Part shown: positions 55,468-64,000 of the stretch, in pieces | Layout: every line of letters starts with the position of its first letter | Numbering within the stretch: the stretch's first letter is position 1 | Assembly (NCBI GenBank): GCA_022376465.1 | Contig: JACDTU010000001.1 | Location: forward strand, 3,162,001 to 3,226,000 | From: Cubamyces lactineus | Taxonomy: Eukaryota; Basidiomycota; Agaricomycetes; Polyporales; Polyporaceae | Length of the DNA stretch: 64,000 nucleotides | Direction of reading: 5' to 3' | Notes under the pieces: model-generated | What the model saw: only the letters and a program-made list of their open reading frames with translations | What the model was told of the DNA's origin: nothing | The model's database searches: none | Translations under genes and position numbers: made by a program

Positions 55468-57378
55468 TTATCTGTCGACCTTGGAGAAAGCAATGATCTC
55501 GATAGTGAAGGGGAAAGCTTTGGGCTTCGGCAGCTTCGCAGAAACACCGTCTGCGACCGACTGCCATCTAGCACGTATCTGAGGTTGGCGGATGGAGTGC
55601 TCCGACTCCATCTCACGGCGGGAAGGCTTGGACGGCAGCACGACGTGGAAGTCGTGGAGAGCGGGACACGCCTCGGCGAAGAAGTCGGCAAAAGCATCGT
55701 CGCCCATATCGTCGGCCAGCGCCGTGGCCCATAGCTCCAAGGTGCGAAGACGGTGCGCGACACTTGTTGTTTCGGAGTTGTTAAAGGCCGAGAACGTGCT
55801 CTCCACCGCGATCTTCAAGCTCGTCAGGCTGGGACAGTACTCAAACAGAGGAAGCAGTCCATCCAAGGTCGGTAGCGGAGGCGTAGGCTCAACCGCAGCA
55901 ACATCGCCTTGAGCGTTTGGAGCGTTCACCGGAAGCGTCCAGTCGAATGTGAAGTCGAGCTTGAATGGAGGGACGAAGCACAGAGACTCGAGATGGGGCA
56001 AGCTCCGGGCCAGCGTTAGAAGGAACGCGTTATCGACTTGAAAGACTACACCGATGCTGATCTCTAAGGTGCGCAGGTGCGGCATGGCACGGACTGGGGT
56101 CAAATACCGAGCGCTCTGTGCAAGACCGACCATGGAGTGCCGGTGGACCGGCCGAGGGTTGCCAAAGTGTATCTTCAACGCAATGTCAAGAATGACCGTA
56201 ACGTGTTTGAGCGAGAGCATGCGTGAAGCGTCAGCGAGGTATGAGCGAAGGAGGATACCTGTGCTCGCAGCATTTGGCAAGAGGTATTCCCAGTAGATCG
56301 TGATGGCTTCCAGGTGCTCGGGGTCGATATGTTCCAGGAACGAATGGGCGTCGTCGTGCGAGAGCGTAATGAGAAGTTCCTTCAGTGCTGGGAATGCCCT
56401 ATTTACCGATGTTATACGGGTTGGGTACTCTATTGAGCTATATCCGCCTTCAAAGGCCAGTGTCGTCAGCGTCGAGAGACCTCCCAAGTGGTGGAGTGTG
56501 TCGGCATCCAAGTAGTCACCGCGAAGCCATAGCGTTCGGAGAGAATGCATGTCTTTCACGAAAGGTAGCATGCGTGGGGCGAGCGATCCTAGAGTTCTCT
56601 TCACTTGGGGGAATACTTGCATGACCTCATCAGGGCGCCGGGAGGATGGGTCCCACAGAGGAGGGTGAGGCCGCTGTTCGGCAAACATACTGGTTAGTAT
56701 GACGACACATGCACCACTTGTCGCAACATTTACCGATAATACGATAGTAGGCAACTCCAGCTCCTTGAGGCGAGGGTGAAGCAGTAGGCGGAAGTATAGG
56801 TCATTGTTCCATGACGGATGGTATACCACGCGTTCGAGACAAGGCATCAAAACGCCGTCCGTGGTCGCGCGACTACTGAGATATGTGACAAGCGGTTGCA
56901 GAACCGTCTGCGCGTCGAGGATAACCTTTCGAACACGCCCGCCAGGCGGCATGACAATCCCGACGGCCCGAATTCGCTGAATGAATGAATAGAGCTTGTC
57001 CCACTGGTCCACACTCGGATTGGACACGAAAGACTGGACGGTGATTATGAGCACCTATACTCGCACAAAGTCGATTGAGCAGATAAAACTGACCAGATGA
57101 CTCGTCATGTCGTCTGATTCCGAGTCGTATTTCAAGAGCTCCACAGGTAGGAGATACTCGAAGAGGACAGATAGATCAGGGATCTCGCGCCATAGGAGAT
57201 TCAGAGCGGAATTTCTAAATGCCTGACAGGTTCGCGCGAGGATCGCAAGTGTACGGGTCGCCTCAGCTCGGCGACGGACAACGCGAGTCGGCCTTGGGAT
57301 CCATGTGTGATAGACGTGATCCTCCAGTTCAGCGAATACGGCAGCGCGTATTTCCTCGATCTGTAAACATAGATGCAT
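55468..57378 (-). CDS. F-box / LRR-like protein, family B (unrelated to family A)
   Basis: A typical mushroom F-box-like protein of about 620 residues. The start at 57378 gives MHLCLQIEEIRAAVFAELED, followed by TLAILARTCQAFRNSALNLL and WREIPDLSVLFEYLLP, a degenerate F-box. The long second exon (from about 57060) holds leucine-rich segments such as LFRLLLHPRLKELELPTIVL-like text, LSTLTTLAFEGGYSSIEYPT, MPHLRTLEISIGV and ARSLPHLESLCFVPPF. It ends in EIIAFSKVDR with the stop at 55468. An in-frame TAG separates the two exons unless an unusually short intron of 39 bases (GTCAGT..TATAG, about 57057-57095) is removed, which restores SHLVLIITVQSF. Function unknown. Confidence 0.75.
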
Positions 57379-58209
57379 GGCGCGCCGTGTGAGCCGGCCA
57401 CTGAGATCTGCGATTTACTTATGTTCGCGTTCCCGAAACGTGAGGACGGCGGATAGAAGAGCTTGGGATATCGCTCAGTAGCTAGTATTCATGCAGGGGA
57501 CGGTGGTGGTAGGACCGTAGGAGACGATGTACAGCTATTGCCGAAATCGATAGGCGAGCGCTTTCCACACGTGTGCCCCGCGAACTTGTACTTGATCGCT
57601 ACTAGTACTATAGCCGGTCGTTCCTGACACCCATGGCGAATGATATGAATTGTTAGAGGCAGGGCTGGCAGGACGAGGGGCGTGCGCTGGGCAGACGCGT
57701 GGGCGAAAACCAATGTGCGGGCGGGCATGGCGGACTTCCAGGAGATGATAAGGGTCCCAGAGCGGGAGGGGATGCTGAAGGCTGTGGGAGAGCGAGGCCG
57801 ACGGATGGTCAAGCGAGTCGAAGGGCCTGGGGATGCAGTTGTTCGTTCATCTTTGGCCGCATCTCGTCTGTGCAATGACAACTCAACGGCTCACGTCTTC
57901 CATCAGCGTTCACTGGTCAGTGATTACTCGCCCGCGGGGACGGTGGATAAGTGCAATCTCATTGGATTCAAATATACTTCGGAAAGGAGGTGTGGGTTCT
58001 GCATAGTAGATGAGACAGCGACTCATGAGTAAGAAGATCAAGGTCATAGATGGAATTGCGGGGTCGCTGTGGATAGTACACATCCATGCGCACTGACAAT
58101 TTCGTACATCGATCGGTGCCTACTGGCCCTACTCTGGGATGTACGGCCGAATCATACTAAGCGATGGTTATGACAATGGCAACTTATGGCCGTCCCTGTG
58201 TTGCACCGT
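57379..58209. other. Intergenic with weak open frames
   Basis: Open frames on both strands overlap at about 57490-58030. Neither has a recognisable domain, and the region may be the promoter side of the LRR-like gene. Confidence 0.4.
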
Positions 58210-59908
58210 CTATATGAATGCGAACGCTGAGGGAGGATAGATAACGTACGATCGCAATAGGTCAGCTATATCCGAATCAAAGAGCCAATCGTAGACTTGT
58301 GACCACGCGGGACGGTACTCCACCCCAGTTGCACACAGGACTCTCGGGTCGAGGAGGGCCAAGTACTCGAAGCATGGACAAGTCTGCATGATCTTCAAGA
58401 ACTCCTGCGCGCGAGCATTTCTGAAGTTTACCCATGGGCGGGCGCTCCATGTATATTTCCAAAGTGTCTTGTCGTGAACAGGAGGCATCTCGTGGAAGTC
58501 CAGGTTCAGGTAGAGCCTCCGCAGGCGTGATATCGCTGACAATGTTGTCACGACGTGAAGCTATGTTCGGGTTAGTGCACTTGGAACGACTACGAGCACG
58601 CTGATACTCACATATGGTACGGGATCAGGGTCATGTTCCCGGTATCTGTGCAGCTCGACGATCTCGAGACGCGGGTATGTGGCGAGGTGGCGGAGAAGAA
58701 CATCCTCTGCTGAGTCCGCCTGGTAAACTAATTGGATGCTCTCTAGGAGCGGTGTGTCCATTCTCTGCAGTATACCTAGGCATTCCGACGCACTGAGGAC
58801 GGGTGCTGCAAACCAGTCCGGGATGTATTTGGGAGCTCGGCGGGTATAATAATATCTCGGCTGGTCGCAGAGGGATAGATGCGTCAATCGTGGCGCTTGC
58901 ACCGTGAATATCGCGTCGGCTGGATCTGGATAGGCGACCATCAGAGATTGCAAGTCGGGTAGTGTTATGGGTTCGGACGTCATAGGTGGGCCAAGGATGG
59001 GAGGGCGGGGGAGTGTGTTCCGTGGTGCCGCACAAACGCATAGCGACTGGAGCTGGGGTAAGATGCGAATTAGAAGCTCTGGTAATAGACGCCCCGATGA
59101 GCTAGCGGGGTATCGACCACGTATAGAGAGGTGGCGGATGTTTGGCCATGACAGCCGGGACATTTCGTCCAAAGGGGCGGACTCCATGGGCAAGAGCAAG
59201 GACTGTGCCCTCGTATGCATGCCACAGAGGAGCTGGGTCAGGTAACGACGTTCTAGCGCGAATTCGGGTTCTAGGTCTCGGTCCGTCAACATCTCGCACC
59301 ATGTGTAGGGTTCGTAACTCAGATGGGTCAGTTGATTCGGTACCGTGTAGATCCTCTCCACCTGGATAGGTCCATTGTATGTCCACCTAGCGGTCCACTC
59401 GATCTCGAGACAGGACACTTTCTTGAGGACAATATCCATCAGCGCGGGAGTCACGCCAACAGATGTTCTGTGAAAGCGGACACATAAGAGGTTGGGTAGG
59501 GGCTCCAATCTTGCTCTGAACAACTCCTCAAACTCCGTAGCGTTGGTATACGCGGTTGGTCCATAGCATGTGAGTTTTCTGTGTCCGTGTCAGGAAAATC
59601 AGTCATACGTAGAAGATATGATACATGATCTTTACCTAACACATGCCCTGAAGGCGACAGGCACATCTTGATGCGGCCAATCCATATAGCAATGGGCAAA
59701 GAGAATGGGAATGCATATATGGCGGAGACGCCATGATGTGGAGGCCATGTCCTGGAGCCCGTCGAATCGAGTTTGGGGCACTTCCCGCGCTATGAGGATC
59801 AAGACATCGTTTGGCAGTCCTTCCAGTCTAGAGAAAACAGGTGATCAGCGAATATTGAAACTGTGCATGTACGGCTTACGTCAATGAACGAGGCCCGGGC
59901 GATGCCAT
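58210..59908 (-). CDS. F-box / LRR-like protein, family A copy 3
   Basis: The first exon (ATG at 59908) gives MASPGPRSLT and is spliced through GTAAGC..TCTCTAG to LEGLPNDVLILIAREVPQTR, the F-box-like part. The large exon (about 59540-58610) reads PLPNLLCVRFHRTSVGVTPA, LPDLQSLMVAYPDPADAIFT and HLSLCDQPRYYYTRR. The last exon begins LHVVTTLSAISRLRRLYLNL and includes RAQEFLKIMQTCPCFEYLAL, with the stop at 58210. It is most similar to the gene at 60388, with which it forms a head-to-head pair separated by about 480 bases. In copies 3 and 4 the tail after the LRR part differs from copies 1 and 2. Confidence 0.77.
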
Positions 59909-60387
59909 GTTGCAATTGTGTAGTATTAATGAGAAGCACAGTGTCAGGACATGAAGGTATCCTCGCCCTGAAGAGATGCCGAAGGCGGTCGCAGCTGAAC
60001 TTCGTCTTCGTACAGGAGAGGTCGGAGATGTAGTCTTGGCCTATATGCAGCACCCCTAGCAGACGATTGCTGATGGTACTACCTGAGAAGACTTGCCTCA
60101 CAGGTTTCCGAGTCGCCCTTATCTTAGCCTACCAGGAACAACTTGAAACCGGGACAAGTCGATTCGTAGAATAAGGCTCGCGAGTTGCTGAGGTAGCGCT
60201 GAGAATTTGACTTGACGCCGGCCTCTCGGGTTCAGCCGGCCATTCGTGGACAACCAAACGCAAGCAAGAAGGGTTTTGTTGACCTCACTCCCGCTACTTA
60301 CCACCAGTCGCTCCTACCAGGATGGCGTCGACTAACTACCCAAAAACGTGATGTCGGTCCACAGGTCTCGTCTCAAGACCGCTAACG
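59909..60387. promoter_or_regulatory. Divergent region between F-box copies 3 and 4
   Basis: The shared upstream interval of a head-to-head paralogue pair. No further gene is seen. Confidence 0.5.
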
Positions 60388-62084
60388 ATGCATCTCTCCA
60401 GCTTGGACGGTCTACCGGACGACGTCCTGATTCTCATAGCACGGAGTGTACCTCAAACACGCTTCGATGGACTACAAGACATGGCTTCAACCTCACGACG
60501 TCTCCGCAGACTCTGCATCCCTATACTTTTTGCCCACTGCTATATGGCGTGGCCAGACGAAGAAGTCCCTGTGTCATTCAGGCCGTTTGTGAGGTGAACA
60601 CTTCTGCTTTGATTGCTCATACACCTCATGGTTGATGTTCTGCGCCACAGGAAGCTCACATGTACCGGACCACTCTCATACCGTAATACTACGCTCTTTG
60701 CGGAGTTGATGAGAGCACGCTTGGATTCCCTGCCCTATTTGCTCTGTGTCCGCTTCCAGAAAGCGTCAATTGGTGTGACCCCGGAGCTGATGGATGTTGT
60801 TCTGAGCAAAGTGACTCGCATCGAGATAGCTTGGACCGCCAAGTGGATGCCCAATTCGCCCATCCAGTCAACGAGGATCTGCACGGTGCCGAACCCATTG
60901 ACCCATCTCAGCTACGAGCCCAACGAATGGCACGAGTTTTACGGCGGTTTCTCGCAGGAATATCTCGAAGCCCACTATCTGCTCGAGCGTAATTACCTGA
61001 CCCAGCTTGTTTGTGGCATGCACATGACGGCGCAGTCCTTGTCTTTGCCCATGGAGGCCGCTCCTTTGGCCGAAATGTCGGGGCTGTCATGGCCAAACAT
61101 TCGCGACTTCTCTCTACGTGGTCGGTACCCCGCTAGCTCGTCGGACCGTCTGTTACCAGAGCTTCTCGTTCGCATCCTACCCCAACTCCAATCGCTATGT
61201 GTTCGTGCGGCGCCACGGAATACATTCCCCCGCCCTCCCGTCCTTGGCCCATCCATGGCGTCCGAGCCTATAACGCTACCCGACTTGCAGTCTCTGACGG
61301 TCGCTTATCCGGATCCAACCGACACGATATTCACAATACATGCGCCACGATTGAACCATCTATCTCTAAGCGACCAGCCAAGGCACTACTTCGCTCGTCG
61401 GACGCCGGAGTACGTCGCGGAATGGTGTGCAGCACCTATCCTGAGTGCGTCGGAATGCCTAGGTATACTGCAGAGGATGGAAACGCCGCTCCTAGAGAGC
61501 ATCGAGCTGGTCTACCAGGCAGACTCGGCTGAGGATGATCTTCTACGTCACCTCGCCACATACCCTCTTCTCGAGATCGTCGAGCTGCACAGATACCGCG
61601 AACACGATTCTGATCTCGTGCCATCTGTGAGTATCAGCGTGCACACAGCCGTTCCAGCGCATTAACTTGAACATAGATCCACGTCGTGACCGCACTGTCT
61701 GCAGTACGATGCCTTCGGAGGCTCTACTTGAACCTAGACTTTCAGGAGATGCCGCCCGTGCACGACGAGAGAGTTCGTGATTATACATGGAACACTCGCG
61801 CATGGGTTGACTTCAGGAATGCCCAGGCGCAGGAGTTCCTCAGGATTCTTCAGGTCTGTCCGCGATTCGAGTACTTGGCCCTTCTCAGCCCGAAGGACGT
61901 CTGCGCGATCTGGGTGGAATACCGTCCTCCATGGTCGCAGAACTATGACATGCTCTTCGATTCAATTGCGGCTATGATCTTGCGCTCGTACGTCATTCAT
62001 ATGAACCCTCACATGGTATTCAGACTGATGAGGACGGTGTGGCTCAGGGATCGTCAGAGGCTGCCGCACACAGAGCGGAGATGA
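60388..62084 (+). CDS. F-box / LRR-like protein, family A copy 4
   Basis: The start at 60388 gives MHLSSLDGLPDDVLILIARS, then TRFDGLQDMASTSRRLRRLC, the F-box-like part. After an intron at about 60595-60650 the large exon reads PYLLCVRFQKASIGVTPELM, LPDLQSLTVAYPDPTDTIFT and HLSLSDQPRHYFARRTPEY. The last exon starts after an AG near 61677 and contains RRLYLNLDFQEMPPVHDERV and QEFLRILQVCPRFEYLALLS, with the stop at 62084. Relative to copy 3 the C-terminus is longer (FRLMRTVWLRDRQRLPHTER). Directly downstream lies the inverted duplicate of the DUF7587-like gene. Confidence 0.78.
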
Positions 62085-62427
62085 TCTACAACCCGAGTCT
62101 CTGGATCACAAAGGCACATTATGCGGACCCTTTGTATGCCTTGTTGATTCTTGGAGTGACTGGTCTGTACCTACCTCGCGATCGCGCGGTAGGGGAGTAC
62201 GCGACGCCGAGCGCGAGAGACTTGATGGAGGCTAAGCAGCCAGTGCGAAGCGCCTCAAGGCGCCTATTTCTGCCACAGCGGAGAGACGTCAACCTCAACT
62301 TGGACTTGCAGCTCATCATACTGCCCGTTGGCTCCTCACAATAGTCTTCATTGGGACATCATCATTATGTAGGTGAGCGTAAGACATATACAAATGGGAT
62401 AGACATATTACAGCGTGGTCTGGCTGA
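62085..62427. other. Intergenic, up to the breakpoint of the duplication
   Basis: No gene is seen. The similarity to the left arm of the inverted duplication begins at about 62425. Confidence 0.5.
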
Positions 62428-63739
62428 TTTCTACGTGCTTTAGCTTTGCATAGGCAATCTGGGAAGCAACCCGCCGCTACCTTCGTAGCATGTGAAGCAT
62501 TCAGTAGAGATCGTCGTCATTGACGCAAAGGCACTTATCGGCCGCGCAGTAACCGCAGTCGAGCTCTTCAGGGACAGCACTCCAAAAGAGTATGTAATCG
62601 ATTTATTTGTCGTTTTTCGGTGATTTAGTGCGTGCTGACGCGGGACCCGTAGCCGCTGCAAAAACCACTGGAAGTGGTATCGGTACGGCGTGATGGAGGC
62701 ACAGGATGTCCTCGTCTACGGCTACGTAACAGGTACAGCTGTGCTTGCCTCTGTTCCCCTCGTCCAACTTCTCGCCAAGCTGCCGTCATACATGCTCAAC
62801 CCTGACCATTCCCGCTCGAGGACACGCCGATAAGCCGGATCGCCTGGAACTGCGAGAGCAGGAAGTACTCGTACAAGCTCTTCTGCCAGGAGATGTCGGA
62901 CCGCTTCCTGCGCATGTCCGTCGACCGCCTCATGCGCGACACCACAGCGAATTCAGTCCGCCTCACTACCGCCCGTGCTTCCGCAGACTTGCGTCAGACG
63001 ACTTCACGACCGCGACCGTCTCCGCGTGCGAGCTCGCACTCGGAATCGCACGCTGGCCTGAGCTCTGGTGGGTTCGCGAGCATCCGGAGATCTCGATCTC
63101 ATCCACTGCCTCGTTCACATCGTCGGCGAAGAGGCTCACGAAGCACGCCGCACGCAGGCGCTGGCCGACGCGACGCGCATGCAGGACATAGTGGGCGGGC
63201 TAGAGCACCTCGCGCGGACGTACCACGTGCGCGGGAGCGGGCATGTCGCTTTCTCGACCCCTCCGGTGTCGTCCACGGCGTCTGTTGCGGACGAGGACGA
63301 AGCGAAGGCGGACCGCGAGCCCGTCTTTGTCGTCGGGCCTTCGACTGAATCGGTGACGAAAGTCAAGGTTACCGAGATCCTTCCGACTCCGGCAGTAGAG
63401 GATATTCAGCCAGAGACCAAGGAGACGGAGGTCACTGCAGTCGAGGCGCCATCCGAGCCCGAGACGATCGTTGTGCAGCCCGAAGTACGCGACGACACGA
63501 ACGAAGTGGCGAGTACGCCTTCTCCCGCGAAGGAGTCACTCGCGCTCGCGCCCGCCGAGCCGTCAATGAAGACTGTCGTCACGCGCTGGCTGTTCGGCTC
63601 GAGCGAAGAGGCGGAGGCAACGCGGGACTACTACGCCCGCACGGCGTCCGCGCTGCTCGCCGGCTTCTTCACGGGCGCGCTCGTAACGCTGTGCGTCGTC
63701 ACGCAGCACCGACGCGAGATCTCCAACCACTTCTCTTGA
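62428..63739 (+). pseudogene. Truncated, frameshifted copy of the DUF7587-like gene
   Basis: Corresponds to the gene at 38801-40448. The first part of exon 1 is missing; the copy starts at the equivalent of SFAWAIWEATRRY, with changes. The exon end IDAKALIGRAVTAVELFRDS and the following intron are recognisable. In exon 2 there are at least three frame-breaking losses against the source. One base is lost near 62808 (CCCC to CCC), about ten bases near 62965, and one base near 63091. The C-terminal 200 codons, including the membrane helix TASALLAGFFTGALVTLCVV and the stop at 63739, are unbroken and nearly identical, which suggests a recent copy. Confidence 0.88.
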
Positions 63740-64000
63740 GGGACGAGGCGCGCGGCTGGTCCCGTTGTCTCCACTCTCGACCCTTTGCCATCTTCGCTTT
63801 TCGCATTGTGACTTTTCCCCTTTGATTCGTCCCTATCTCTCCCTCTTTCTTGCACACCATCTCTCCTCATCTGCATCGGATATCTGTTGGGTCGTTAGAC
63901 GGACACGCATGTCATAACTTAATCTGTTCGTTGTTAGCTGTTGTATCAGTAGACCGCAACACACTGTGCCAGTACCACATCTTTCTATGTTCTATGGAAT
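63740..64000. other. Duplicated 3' flank at the right edge
   Basis: Matches the 3' flank of the source gene (38456-38800) in inverted orientation and runs off the window. Confidence 0.7.

Larger units (their letters stand above)
62425..64000 (+). repeat. Inverted segmental duplication, right arm
   Basis: Matches the minus strand of 38456-40110 and continues to the window edge, where GTAGACCGCAAC and TCTATGGAAT still match. The breakpoint on this side falls inside the first exon of the copied gene. Confidence 0.85.

Noticed and set aside
57489..58032. Overlapping open frames on both strands (131 and 116 codons)
   Set aside because: Neither has a recognisable motif or splice context, and they overlap each other; probably chance in GC-rich DNA.

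Overview
This window is nuclear DNA of a filamentous basidiomycete, most likely a wood-decay Agaricomycete of the Polyporales type. The evidence is dense short introns of about 45-70 bases with GT..AG ends, a tRNA-Lys with an intron, FunK1-type kinases, short heme-thiolate peroxidases, lectin-protease chimeras of the MOA/Polyporus type, and families of F-box/LRR-like proteins. Gene models were joined by hand from splice signals and protein similarity; outer limits are mostly start codon to stop codon.

Left part (1-15.5 kb) is mainly housekeeping. It holds the 5' part of trifunctional folate enzyme FOL1 (minus, running off the left edge), a DCR2-like membrane phosphoesterase (minus), EMC2 (plus), ribosomal protein S30 (minus), an aryl-alcohol-dehydrogenase-type aldo/keto reductase (minus), a FunK1 kinase (minus), the SPOUT arginine methyltransferase SFM1 (minus) and tRNA-Lys(CUU) (minus).

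The second part (15.8-24 kb) is a run of tandem duplicates on the minus strand: three heme-thiolate peroxidase genes with N-terminal membrane segments, then two Nudix (DUF4743-type) hydrolase genes. A gene-poor stretch follows (24-27.5 kb) with only weak coding signals.

The third part (27.5-43.5 kb) is accessory. Three paralogous lectin/cysteine-protease genes lie on the plus strand. The first two form a tandem duplication of about 3.4 kb. The first copy has lost the protease Cys and His. An F-box/LRR-like gene and a gene with a basidiomycete-specific N-terminal domain (DUF7587-like, tentative) follow on the minus strand.

The fourth part (43.8-52.1 kb) is a conserved core: SOF1/DCAF13 (minus) and RTF1 (plus) share a divergent promoter, and the autophagy kinase ATG1 (minus) is convergent with RTF1. 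The last part (52.5-64 kb) is again accessory: three more members of the F-box/LRR-like family (one head-to-head pair), an unrelated LRR-like gene, an amputated aspartic-protease fragment, and a frameshifted inverted copy of the gene at 38.8-40.4 kb that continues past the right edge.

The strongest signals for follow-up are the decaying lectin-protease array with parallel decay of its TATA box, the triplicated membrane-anchored peroxidases with an S-C-P heme-ligand motif, and the inverted duplication, which predicts further accessory genes just outside the window.
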